From positions 1 to 64,000 of the forward strand of contig JBIIYQ010000001.1 of the NCBI GenBank assembly GCA_044346745.1: a stretch of DNA of 64,000 nt, read 5' to 3'. Below are positions 42,917 to 50,682 of the stretch, in pieces. The notes under the pieces are model-generated. The model saw only the letters and a program-made list of their open reading frames with translations, made no database searches and was not told where the DNA came from. How positions within the stretch are numbered: position 1 is the stretch's first letter; each line of letters starts with the position of its first letter. Source of the stretch: UKL13-2 sp044346745. Lineage in GTDB: Bacteria > Pseudomonadota > Gammaproteobacteria > Burkholderiales > Usitatibacteraceae. The translations under genes and the position numbers were made by a program.

Positions 42917-43098
42917 GCGTCAATTCCTTTAATAGTTCGTTTGGCTTGTTTTCTTTTTTCTCCGCGTGCGTACTGCTCACAAAACGCTATGTGGCCTTCC
43001 GGGTTCAATCGAACCACCTCGGCAAAATCACCTCCACAAATTTGCACTTGAGCCAACTTGGTGAGCAGGGGGAAACTACTTCTATCGTAACCAACCAA
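42913..43098 (-). CDS. Small hypothetical element protein
   Basis: The 61-residue frame (LTKLAQVQICGGDFAEVVRL then NPEGHIAFCEQYARGEKRK) ends in an ATGA overlap with the next gene. The start would be TTG with no clear ribosome site, so the N-terminus is unsure. The overlap and the protein-like composition support it. Confidence 0.45.
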   Translation of the reverse strand: MVGYDRSSFPLLTKLAQVQICGGDFAEVVRLNPEGHIAFCEQYARGEKRKQAKRTIKGIDA

Positions 43099-43237
43099 TA
43101 GAAGGTCTCACCATGAACATCGAAATCGCCGCTTGTCTGCCACTCTTTCTCGTCTTTTTTGTCGCTAAGGGCGGTAACATTCTGACTATCAAATGTCCCG
43201 TAACAATTATCCAAAGAACCGTCAAACAGGAGAGGGT

Positions 43238-43621
43238 ATGCAAAAAATAACCGCCGGGCTCATAGCGTTCACATTACTAAGTAGTACCGCCCCTGTTTTT
43301 GCCAAGGTAATCACTCTAGATTGTGAATTCGTCATAGAGGCCAACAACAAATTTCGCGCTGATTTAACTATGGACACAGCAAACCAGACCGCAAGCGCAA
43401 CAAGAAAGGACAGAAAAGGGGAACCGTTCACGTTGGCCGGCAAACTTTTTACAGACGGATCGCAATACTGGTTCACTGGGAAAAGCGACGCCACTACCAA
43501 CAAGTATCAAATCGACAGGAATAACCTAAAGGCGATTTTTTCGCAGGATCTTGGCGGATTCATTCCGAAACCAATACAAGGCCAGTGCGAAGTAGTCGAA
43601 AAAGCGCAGCCGAAGATTTGA
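43238..43621 (+). CDS. Small secreted hypothetical protein
   Basis: From MQKITAGLIAFTLLSSTAPVFAK the protein is 127 residues with a clear signal peptide and a short beta-rich mature domain (ITLDCEFVIEANNKFRADLT; Cys pair near 26 and 118). AGGAGAGGG lies just before the ATG. No family is recognised. It is on the opposite strand to its neighbours and is element cargo. Confidence 0.65.
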   Translation: MQKITAGLIAFTLLSSTAPVFAKVITLDCEFVIEANNKFRADLTMDTANQTASATRKDRKGEPFTLAGKLFTDGSQYWFTGKSDATTNKYQIDRNNLKAIFSQDLGGFIPKPIQGQCEVVEKAQPKI

Positions 43622-43672
43622 GTCTATTGATGGGCTGCCTCTAAGATTCAACGGCAGAGTCTCAACATTTCG

Positions 43673-43987
43673 CTACTTTCGTTGCGTCTGAGGGATTTCC
43701 GCTCTCGCGTGCGCGTACTTCTTAGAGGATGCCGATTGATCCGCGTGCGAGGGTGCGCCGTTGTTCACTTGTTGATGCCCTTGCGCGATGTTTGCCTGCT
43801 TCACGAATGCAATAGCCTTAGGGTTTTTCATTTCCGCGAGCGCCTCTAATGCCATCCTGCTTTGGCTTTGCGCCCTTAACGCCAGTCTGAAGTGCGTCTC
43901 AAATTGTGGGATTTGGCTTTGCCCCATGCCTGAGCGTGTGAAGTGATAAAAGAGCGCCTCTAGTGTTTGGGCTTGCCCTAGTAGCAT
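43673..43987 (-). CDS. Small mobile-element hypothetical protein
   Basis: The 104-residue helical protein has the segment KNPKAIAFVKQANIAQGHQQ VNNG, which recurs in hypothetical proteins of integrative elements and prophages. It starts three bases after the preceding stop and is cotranscribed with the replication genes. Function unknown. Confidence 0.6.
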   Translation of the reverse strand: MLLGQAQTLEALFYHFTRSGMGQSQIPQFETHFRLALRAQSQSRMALEALAEMKNPKAIAFVKQANIAQGHQQVNNGAPSHADQSASSKKYAHARAEIPQTQRK

Positions 43988-43990
43988 TGC

Positions 43991-44260
43991 CTAAGGCTGG
44001 CTCATATCCCCAGCGCCCACGGTCTTAGCTTGCGCCCTCAGCACGTCCACAAGTGCGTTAACGTCTAGCCATTCGTTAGGATCAATCTTTTGCATCGCCA
44101 TTGCCGCACCTGCTGTGGTGTTGGTAATTTGCGCCGCGATTGTTTGGTATAGCTTGGGATCGTTTTCTTTGACTTTGATATTGAGCGCCTCGCGTGTTGC
44201 CTTGTCTCTTAACTGCGGTTTACCGTCTGCCGGTGTTTGTTTCGTTTGCTTTGTTGCCAT
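43991..44260 (-). CDS. Small mobile-element hypothetical protein
   Basis: The 89-residue protein has ATREALNIKVKENDPKLYQT and a helical middle (DPNEWLDVNALVDVLRAQAK). AAGGAATC precedes the ATG. It is tightly packed between two other short genes in the replication operon. No known family. Confidence 0.6.
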   Translation of the reverse strand: MATKQTKQTPADGKPQLRDKATREALNIKVKENDPKLYQTIAAQITNTTAGAAMAMQKIDPNEWLDVNALVDVLRAQAKTVGAGDMSQP

Positions 44261-44262
44261 CG

Positions 44263-44559
44263 TTAGATTCCTTTAATTTGTTTCGCCATGCTGCGGTAAG
44301 TCTCGATTGCTGCCGCCATGTCACCCGCTGCCGCTTCTCGTATCTCTGCATATTCGTGCGCTGGCGTGTCGTAAGCTGGCGCAACGATTGAAAGCAGCGC
44401 CTCAAATTCCTGCCGCTTGAGTTCGTCAACGATTTGGACTTTCTGCGTTTTGATCGCTGACCGTAGTGAATCGCTAAGCGTGCCAATGGCTCGCACGTTG
44501 TCACCGTCCGCCAATTCCAGCCGGATGCCGCGCCGTGTGAATTGTTCGACCGCACCCAT
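44263..44559 (-). CDS. Small protein with TubC-like N-terminal segment
   Basis: From MGAVEQFTRRGIRLELADGD the protein is 98 residues. The N-terminal pattern, a short helix-strand unit ending in a helix with SLRSAIKTQKVQIVDELKR, is like the TubC N-terminal docking domain often found beside element primases. The ATG is coupled to the primase stop as TGATG, which decides the start over one 23 codons earlier. Confidence 0.6.
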   Translation of the reverse strand: MGAVEQFTRRGIRLELADGDNVRAIGTLSDSLRSAIKTQKVQIVDELKRQEFEALLSIVAPAYDTPAHEYAEIREAAAGDMAAAIETYRSMAKQIKGI

Positions 44560-46652
44560 CAAAGCACCTCGCCAATCTGGGGTTGCGCTCCATTCGTGCC
44601 ATATGTGCCAAGATTTTCCATATGGCATTTATTGGCATGATTGGCACGATTGACGGTTTCGACCTCGATTGGCAGTTTCCAGATACTCCGCTTTGACTTA
44701 CCAAAGCCGGTCATCGTGGCAACGATTCCCAGCCGTCCGCGAGCACGTTGAATAGTCCGCTCAGAAAATCCGGCACCTTTGGCCAGCAGCATGACGTTCT
44801 GCTTATCAAGCTGCCCGCCTTCCTCGGTGAGAATTTCTTTTAGCCATTCGGACGTATCGGACAATGCGCCGCCCTCGTCGTCGGCCATCTCCGCCGTGGC
44901 CAGCATCTCGCGTGCGCTGCCTGCCATCTCGTCACCCCAGACAACATAAGATGCAATGACGCCGCGATGTTCTTGTAATTCGGCTTGGTGTAGGTCATAA
45001 CTAAACCCGCCGTCATCCTGGCCTATGTTCGACTTGGCACGCGCCAGCATTCGGGTTGCCTCGCCCTCCTGAGGCTCACGCTTTTTTGCTGCGACCAAAA
45101 CAACCCGCGCCAGCGCTGCAAATGCGATTGAACCCGTCACCCGTTCAACAGGATCGCTGCCGCCCGTTCCTTTGGTGAAGTGCGTAATACCTAACACCGC
45201 ACAGTTAAGCGCCGTTCCTAATTCAACCAAAGGCTGTAAACACCGCCGCGTCTCTGCGTTGTTGTGGGAGTTACCCGCAACCGCTGACACAATCGGATCA
45301 ACTATCAACAACCGCACGTTCCCAATCTTGTGCGCTGCCTCTGTTAGCCGTTGCATATCCGTTGCGGGATCGAAAGGCAACTCTCCGCCGCTGCCGTTAG
45401 TGTTGCCAACAAAGAAAACGCGCCCACGATTGCCGCCGGACAGAATCAGGCGAGGGACTAGCGTATTGGCTGGGTCATCCTCGCCCGACCATATCAGCAC
45501 GTTACCGGCTTCCGCCGTTGTGCCATCTGGCCAACGTCCGCCGCTTGATAGGGTTGCGGCCATTGCAATGGCGAGGGTGGTTTTACCGGTTCCCGGTGCG
45601 CCGCCTAGCAAGTGAAACTTACCCGCCGCCAGCCAGCCATTCCAAAGCCATTCGATTGGTTCGGGGTGAATCTCGGTCGCCGGAATCAAAGCAACGTAAC
45701 GCCCTCGCGCCATATCGTCGTTAGAAGCCGTAAAGCTAGCCGCTTGGTATGTTTCCCTTGCCGGAATAGTCGCGGCCTCTATCGCAGCTTTAACCGCCTC
45801 CGCGCCGCTATGCGTTGCGAGGTCGTTAAAGTCGGTCGCACCCTCTGGCCTTGTTTCCCCAAAATCAGGAAGTGCGAGCCTCGCACCAATCGCCAGCGCT
45901 GCCGCCCTTGATTTAGTTAGGCCGGTTGGATCAAGTTCGCCACATAGGATGATTGGCATATCTGGCAACTTCGCACGCATGGCGAGTGCAACGGCCTCAA
46001 GGTTTCCGGCGTTGAATGCCACCGCAACGGGATAGCCGGTTATCTCGTGAAGGGTCGCACCGGTAGCGAAGCCCTCAGCAATGCAAAGCGCCGCCGCTCC
46101 CTTTGTTGTGCCGATACTGAAATACCCGCCAGCTACTCTGCCATCAGTGAGGAAGCGCTTAGTGCCATCGTCGCCGATAAATTGCGCCGAGTGAATATCT
46201 GCACCCTCTCGGACAGCAATCACTAGCGCACCGTTATGCAACTTAGCGCCATGCGGTTTGATGCCCTTGCGGACTAGATAGGCGTGGTCGCTAGGCGCTG
46301 GCGTTGCGGCCTGCCAGATTGATACTGCCTTGGCTGCCGCCTCGCTTTGGCGTTGCTTTCGCTCTGCCTCAGCACTTGCCCTCGCCTCTGCAATTTGGCG
46401 ATTTAATGCCTCGCGTTCTGCCGGGGTGAATGGTGCGGATCGCGCCGCCTGCCAACTGGCGTTAAGGTCGTTAGACCAATCACCATAGACGCCGCCTAAG
46501 CCATCGGCAAACATCCTGCACCATCCCGCCTCGTTTCCTTTTCCTTTATCAATGCCGGGGAATCGGTGAAGCGTACCGGGTTCGATTGCATCCGGCGGAG
46601 CAAGCCCCGCCGCCCGCATTGCGTTGCGGAATTCGTTGATGTTGTTCAGCAT
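44559..46652 (-). CDS. Primase-helicase (toprim plus RepA-like AAA ATPase)
   Basis: From MLNNINEFRNAMRAAGLAPP the protein is 697 residues. A primase-type N-terminal region is followed by toprim (ALCIAEGFATGATLHEITGY; LCGELDPTGL near 235) and a hexameric helicase core with Walker A GGAPGTGKTTLAIA and Walker B RLLIVDPIVSA. A C-terminal winged-helix region ends it (NVMLLAKGAGFSERTIQRAR). It would prime and unwind element DNA at its origin. GGAGG lies six bases before ATG, and the preceding 47-codon gene ends in TAATG. It is typical of P4-like and mobilisable elements. Confidence 0.88.
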   Translation of the reverse strand: MLNNINEFRNAMRAAGLAPPDAIEPGTLHRFPGIDKGKGNEAGWCRMFADGLGGVYGDWSNDLNASWQAARSAPFTPAEREALNRQIAEARASAEAERKQRQSEAAAKAVSIWQAATPAPSDHAYLVRKGIKPHGAKLHNGALVIAVREGADIHSAQFIGDDGTKRFLTDGRVAGGYFSIGTTKGAAALCIAEGFATGATLHEITGYPVAVAFNAGNLEAVALAMRAKLPDMPIILCGELDPTGLTKSRAAALAIGARLALPDFGETRPEGATDFNDLATHSGAEAVKAAIEAATIPARETYQAASFTASNDDMARGRYVALIPATEIHPEPIEWLWNGWLAAGKFHLLGGAPGTGKTTLAIAMAATLSSGGRWPDGTTAEAGNVLIWSGEDDPANTLVPRLILSGGNRGRVFFVGNTNGSGGELPFDPATDMQRLTEAAHKIGNVRLLIVDPIVSAVAGNSHNNAETRRCLQPLVELGTALNCAVLGITHFTKGTGGSDPVERVTGSIAFAALARVVLVAAKKREPQEGEATRMLARAKSNIGQDDGGFSYDLHQAELQEHRGVIASYVVWGDEMAGSAREMLATAEMADDEGGALSDTSEWLKEILTEEGGQLDKQNVMLLAKGAGFSERTIQRARGRLGIVATMTGFGKSKRSIWKLPIEVETVNRANHANKCHMENLGTYGTNGAQPQIGEVL

Positions 46653-46795
46653 TAGCGCCCTCCGAATACTCGGAGTACAGCTAAGCCAATGCAGCAAGCC
46701 GCCTGCCGCCAAAGGTTGCGCGATGATGCGTGAGCCTGCCGCAATTCCTCAAGGTTGTAAGCCCACTGCCATAAAACGAGGTCGAGCCTATACAT
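46652..46795 (-). CDS. Short element protein (47 residues), translationally coupled
   Basis: The frame MYRLDLVLWQWAYNLEELRQ... ends VLRVFGGR. GGAGG lies six bases before the ATG. The start lies inside the end of the preceding gene (8-base overlap), and the stop overlaps the primase start as TAATG. The packing and ribosome site argue for real translation, perhaps mainly to couple primase synthesis. No homologue is recognised. Confidence 0.6.
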   Translation of the reverse strand: MYRLDLVLWQWAYNLEELRQAHASSRNLWRQAACCIGLAVLRVFGGR

Positions 46796-47105
46796 GGTCG
46801 GCCTCCGAAACGTACTCGTTAGCGAGCCAATAGCGCCGCACCCTCAAGCGTGTTTCACTGAGGCGACTTTCCCGCAACGTCTGCCAGCTTGTGCGGACTG
46901 GTAACTCATCGCATAGCCTTGCGAGGGTGCCGAGCAATTCCGGCCTATCCTCTGGCTTGAAGTCGATTACTCGGAGATCGCGCCCCGATTGCAGCGTCGC
47001 CTTAATCGCTTCATAATCAGGTTTGCTTTGCATTAAGTTTGAAGTACTCGCGCCGGGTTGCCCCCCGGCGTTTCCTTTTGTGGAGTTCGTGAGGCCGCGC
47101 TTCAT
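46788..47105 (-). CDS. Hypothetical element protein
   Basis: The 105-residue protein has a disordered N-terminus (GNAGGQPGASTSN) and a basic helical C-terminal half (ESRLSETRLRVRRYWLANEY). The start overlaps the alpA stop as ATGA and follows a GGGGGTG. It may bind DNA at the element origin, but nothing specific is recognised. Confidence 0.55.
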   Translation of the reverse strand: MKRGLTNSTKGNAGGQPGASTSNLMQSKPDYEAIKATLQSGRDLRVIDFKPEDRPELLGTLARLCDELPVRTSWQTLRESRLSETRLRVRRYWLANEYVSEADHV

Positions 47106-47311
47106 ACTGCACCCCCCGCCGCTTCAATGCGCGATTCGATCCAGCTATTTATTGCTTCTGAATCCCATGCGACGGCGCGTCCGTTTTTGCTCAGCTTGAT
47201 AGGCGACGGGAATTCGCCGCTTTTTACTTTCGAGTAGATCGCACTGCGACCTAGTCCGACTTGGTGCTTTACTTCATGTAGGCGCATGAAGCGCCGTGTG
47301 GTTGATTGCAT
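47102..47311 (-). CDS. AlpA-family regulator / excisionase
   Basis: The 69-residue MerR-like helix-turn-helix protein has the AlpA signature: RLHEVKHQVGLGRSAIYSKV, GEFPSPIKLSKNGRAVAWDS and EAINSWIESRI. AlpA proteins of P4-like elements activate integrase or act as directionality factors. AAAGGATC precedes the ATG. It is the first gene of the overlapping replication operon. Confidence 0.9.
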   Translation of the reverse strand: MQSTTRRFMRLHEVKHQVGLGRSAIYSKVKSGEFPSPIKLSKNGRAVAWDSEAINSWIESRIEAAGGAV

Positions 47312-47403
47312 CGCTGATCCTTTTAGAGAATTACAACGCTGCGAATCGTATTTCTTTGGACTATATGTCCGCGAGCAAAGAAAGGCGGATTCTAAAGTGC
47401 CAT

Positions 47404-48117
47404 TTATTTTTTCCGTTGGGCTTTCTTGGCGATTCGCTCAATGGTTTTGGCTCGTTCAGAAGGTAGTGCGCATTCGGGGTCGTGAAAGAACGCAGCTAGT
47501 CCGGTGTAGCTTTTGGGGATCAGCCGGGCGTCCCGCAATGCCACTTCAACGAATGCCCTTTCGCTTTGCTCTCGCGGCGACAGCGTTTCAAACGCACCTT
47601 GTTTTTCTCTTGGCGAATTCTCCCCTCGATATCCTTTTTGGAAAGCTAGCCGCAATTCCAGTACGGTCTTTTTAAGCGCAGTGCTTTTTCGTGCTCCCTT
47701 AGGGTTAGGGATTGCCTTGTATTCCTCTGCCGCTTTATAGGCCGCGTTGGTTAATTTGAACAGCACTTGCTCCGCTTCATTTAGATCGACACCGCGCTTT
47801 GTGAGCGCCTCGCTGTAATACCCGCTGATTTTAGTGATGTTCTCCAGAAGGGACTCGGCAGACTTCCACATAGGGTCAAACTTGGCGACGTAGTCGCTAG
47901 GATATGGAGCGTGGTCAACGTGTTTTTCCGCGACGGGTTGGAAGCCTAGCCATTGTTCTACGTCTAATAGTGCTAAATCTTGCGCCTCGCATTGCTCGCT
48001 TGTATCGCTGGGAAGCACCCCCAATAGTTCCCTTAGCACTTGTCTTGCGCCATCGCTCAGGCGATGCGCGTGAGCGATGAAAGTGGGTTCTGCTTCGCTA
48101 GGCTTTCGCGTTTTCAT
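47404..48117 (-). CDS. Hypothetical element protein
   Basis: The 237-residue, mostly helical, charged protein ends in a Lys-rich tail (AKTIERIAKKAQRKK). GAAGGGCG precedes the ATG. It lies between the integrase and alpA on the same strand. No domain is recognised. Confidence 0.6.
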   Translation of the reverse strand: MKTRKPSEAEPTFIAHAHRLSDGARQVLRELLGVLPSDTSEQCEAQDLALLDVEQWLGFQPVAEKHVDHAPYPSDYVAKFDPMWKSAESLLENITKISGYYSEALTKRGVDLNEAEQVLFKLTNAAYKAAEEYKAIPNPKGARKSTALKKTVLELRLAFQKGYRGENSPREKQGAFETLSPREQSERAFVEVALRDARLIPKSYTGLAAFFHDPECALPSERAKTIERIAKKAQRKK

Positions 48118-48138
48118 ATGCGCCCTTCAAAGATTCAG

Positions 48139-49464
48139 TTATGCCGCTTGTTTCGCCTTGATTGGCGTTACGTTGGAATCTTTCGCCGCCATTGAGTCAA
48201 TCAAGTTAGCCCAATCCTGCATCATCGTTATCCGCTCAGGCAAATACTCCGCCCGGTTGTATGCGTTGCGTACAGCGTTTCTTTCCTTGTGCGCTAACTG
48301 GCGCTCGATAACATCTGGGCGATAGTTCAATTCGTTTAGCAGCGTTGATGCCGTTGTCCGCCAGCCATACTGCGAAAACAGCCCCGCATAGCCCATGCGC
48401 TCTAGCACTCGGTTAAGCGTTGTTAGAGAAATACACTTTTCGGGATCGCGTTGATTCGGGAAAAGAAACTTCTGTCCGCCGGTGAATTTCTTGAGTTCGG
48501 TTAGCAGGGCGATAGCCTGAGCGCTGAGCGGTACGATATGCGCCTCCCGCATTTTCATCCGATGCGCTGGCACATCCCAGCGAGCGCCCTCAAGGTCAAA
48601 CTCGCTCCATTCGGCTTGGCGTAACTCGCTAGGCCGCACAAAGGTAAGCGATAACAGCCGCATACAAATAACCGTTTGCCGATAGCCGCCATACTCGGAC
48701 AGCTTTTTCATAAAGTCTGGGAAGTCGGTTTTCTCTAGCGGTTTCTTGTGCTGAACCTTAGGCCGCTTAATCGCCCCCTTGAGCGCTGCCGCCGGATCGT
48801 GATCCGCCATTAGCTTAGTTACAGCAAACCGGAAAATGGCGCTGAGCCATTGGCGCATTAAGATCGCCAGCGAGGGTGCGCCGCGTTTTTCCATTCTTTC
48901 GATGATCGCCAGCAAGTGCGCTGCCGTAATTGATCGCATAGGCATAAAGCCAATATGCCGGTATGCGTCTAACTCAAGGTTACGCTCCACTTGGTGCAAA
49001 TAGGTACCCGACCAATGATCGCGATTGCGCTCGATCCAAGCCTTAGCCACGGCCTCAAAGTTATTGGCGTTTTCCGTTGTCCTAGCGAGTTCTACCGCCC
49101 TGCGATTGTGCGAGGGGTGAATGCCCTGCTTCACCATGCTACGGCACCTATCGCGCTCTGTACGCGCCTCAGCGAGGGTGAATACATGACGGTTGCGCCG
49201 CTCTGCCGCTGCCGCCTCCATTGCCTCCTGAGCGGCCTTTAGTGCCTCTGGGGATAGCTTGGTCTTTGGCGCTTTCTCATCGTCGCCGGGTTTGCCGTAC
49301 TCGCCAATGGCGAAAACGTTTTCTTTCCCGTTGATCCGGTACCGATAGCGCCAGAGTTTCGAGCCACTAGGCCGCACCTCAAGATAAAGCCCCTTTTCGT
49401 CGGTTAGCTTTTGGGGTTTGTCGCCAGCCTTTGCAGCTTCAATTTCTGAGGTCGTGAGTGCCAT
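48139..49464 (-). CDS. Tyrosine integrase, P4 type (DUF4102 N-terminus)
   Basis: From MALTTSEIEAAKAGDKPQKL the protein is 441 residues: an arm-binding DUF4102 domain (about 1-90), a SAM-like core-binding domain (about 130-235) and a catalytic domain. Counted from the ATG, the active-site Arg is in FVRPSELRQ (Arg277), the second Arg is in YGWRTTAST (Arg369), and the nucleophile is in RNAYNRAEY (Tyr402). The usual His of the HxxR box is Tyr366 here. The gene lies about 155 bases from the right att site. Arm-type repeats overlap its start region, suggesting self-regulation. Confidence 0.93.
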   Translation of the reverse strand: MALTTSEIEAAKAGDKPQKLTDEKGLYLEVRPSGSKLWRYRYRINGKENVFAIGEYGKPGDDEKAPKTKLSPEALKAAQEAMEAAAAERRNRHVFTLAEARTERDRCRSMVKQGIHPSHNRRAVELARTTENANNFEAVAKAWIERNRDHWSGTYLHQVERNLELDAYRHIGFMPMRSITAAHLLAIIERMEKRGAPSLAILMRQWLSAIFRFAVTKLMADHDPAAALKGAIKRPKVQHKKPLEKTDFPDFMKKLSEYGGYRQTVICMRLLSLTFVRPSELRQAEWSEFDLEGARWDVPAHRMKMREAHIVPLSAQAIALLTELKKFTGGQKFLFPNQRDPEKCISLTTLNRVLERMGYAGLFSQYGWRTTASTLLNELNYRPDVIERQLAHKERNAVRNAYNRAEYLPERITMMQDWANLIDSMAAKDSNVTPIKAKQAA

Positions 49465-49466
49465 TT

Positions 49467-49504
49467 GCGGGTACCGGTGAATTGATACCCGCAAAGATAC
49501 CCGC
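49467..49504. repeat. Integrase arm-type repeats, right end
   Basis: GCGGGT, TTGATACCCGC and GATACCCGC followed by a T-run mirror the arrangement at the left end with nearly the same spacing. They lie immediately upstream of the integrase start. Confidence 0.55.
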
Positions 49505-49618
49505 ATTTTTTGTGGATTGCAACGGACTAATGCGGCCTACATCGGCGCATAACTATCTGTATTTTATTGTTATTTTCAGCTCTTCCGGCTTGCTTTGGAC
49601 TAATCCGGTTAAAGGTAT

Positions 49619-49641
49619 TAGTTATCGATCATGAGCAGCAT
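49619..49641. repeat. attR: right 23-bp integration repeat
   Basis: This partner of 39810-39832 differs at one base. On the minus strand it reads ATG CTG CTC ATG ATC GAT AAC and then an element-derived TAA. A seven-codon remnant of trpG therefore remains next to ltaE. Confidence 0.9.
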
Positions 49642-49643
49642 CG

Positions 49644-50669
49644 CTAGCTCCTTTGCCGGCCACGATAGAAGGCCGCGAACACATCAACAACGCGCTCTAC
49701 ATCGGCTGCGCTGATGTCGAGGTGCGTGACGATTCTGGTGCGGGGACCGACAATGGCAACAATACTGTTTTGATGCAGGTGGGCTTTGAGCGCCGCAACG
49801 TCTGTTGAGGGCACATCAACAAACAATATATTTGTCTGCGGCATCTGCACGGTCAGGGGGCGAATCTGCGCCAAGGCCGCGGCAAGTTGTGAGGCGTTCT
49901 TGTGGTCGTCTTCTAGGCGTTGCACATGATGATCCAATGCATAGTCGCAGGCCGCAGCAAGGATTCCCACCTGCCGCATGCCGCCGCCGAGCATTTTTCG
50001 ATGCCGCTGTGCGCGTTTGATCAGCGCCTTTGTTCCACAGAGCACCGAACCTGCGGGTGTGCCGAGCCCCTTCGACAAACACACGGAGACAGAATCAAAG
50101 TAACTGCAAACATCTTTGGCGCTGCGCTGTGTCTTTACGACCGCATTAAATAGCCGCGCCCCGTCGAGATGCATGCCAAGCGAGTGCGCTTTTGCAAAGG
50201 CACTCACCTCTGCCATGTAAGTCTCGGGAATCACCATGCCGCCAATGGTATTTTCCAATGCGATGAGCCGTGTGATCGCAAAGTGTGAATCGTCGGGCTT
50301 CACCGCCGCCCGAATTTTTTCGATGGGTATCGTTCCGTCCGCAGCGTTTTCAATTGGCTGCGGTTGAATCGAGCCAAGCACGGCGGCACCGCCACCTTCG
50401 TACTTGTAGGTATGTGCATTCTGGCCAACGATGTATTCCTCGCCGCGCGCACAATGGGCCATCAATGCGCAGAGGTTGCTCTGTGTGCCGGACGGCATAA
50501 ACAGCCCGGCCTCCATGCCTACCATGTCGGCCATTTTTTCTTGCAAGGCATTCACGGTGGGATCGTCACCAAACACGTCATCACCCACTTCTGCGCTGGC
50601 CATCACGGCACGCATTGCCGCAGTTGGCCGCGTGACCGTGTCGCTTCTAAGATCAATTTTTTTCATCAT
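49644..50669 (-). CDS. ltaE: Low-specificity L-threonine aldolase
   Basis: The 341-residue PLP enzyme (fold type I, beta-eliminating lyase family) has IDLRSDTVTRPT at the start, VFGDDPTVN, the HLDGARLFNA Asp and the PLP lysine in SVCLSKGLGTP (Lys200). It cleaves threonine or allo-threonine to glycine and acetaldehyde. It starts 14 bases after the trpE stop, and its own stop lies two bases before the relic trpG ATG. It was therefore part of a trpE-ltaE-trpG operon before the element arrived. Confidence 0.92.
   Translation of the reverse strand: MMKKIDLRSDTVTRPTAAMRAVMASAEVGDDVFGDDPTVNALQEKMADMVGMEAGLFMPSGTQSNLCALMAHCARGEEYIVGQNAHTYKYEGGGAAVLGSIQPQPIENAADGTIPIEKIRAAVKPDDSHFAITRLIALENTIGGMVIPETYMAEVSAFAKAHSLGMHLDGARLFNAVVKTQRSAKDVCSYFDSVSVCLSKGLGTPAGSVLCGTKALIKRAQRHRKMLGGGMRQVGILAAACDYALDHHVQRLEDDHKNASQLAAALAQIRPLTVQMPQTNILFVDVPSTDVAALKAHLHQNSIVAIVGPRTRIVTHLDISAADVERVVDVFAAFYRGRQRS
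49648..49654 (-). promoter_or_regulatory. Orphaned Shine-Dalgarno site of trpG
   Basis: AAAGGAG lies six bases before the relic trpG ATG, within the end of ltaE. This is the original trpG ribosome site, now left serving only a seven-codon remnant. Confidence 0.75.
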
Positions 50670-50682
50670 CTGGTCCTCGAAA

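Larger units (their letters stand above)
39833..49618. mobile_element. Integrative satellite-type element inserted in trpG
   Basis: About 9.8 kb lies between direct repeats made of the first codons of trpG. Contents from right to left are a P4-type integrase, a hypothetical protein, AlpA, small overlapping genes, a toprim/AAA primase-helicase, small satellite-type proteins, then cargo (secreted protein, membrane protein, tail-anchored protein, NYN protein). There are no capsid, tail, packaging or conjugation genes. The module set resembles P4-like satellites and integrative elements. The flanks trpE-ltaE and trpGDC are single-copy host genes that join perfectly if the element is removed. Confidence 0.9.

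Noticed and set aside
43005..43214. 69-codon minus-strand frame in the element
   Set aside because: It overlaps the better supported 61-codon frame and the upstream region of the secreted protein gene; no translation signals.
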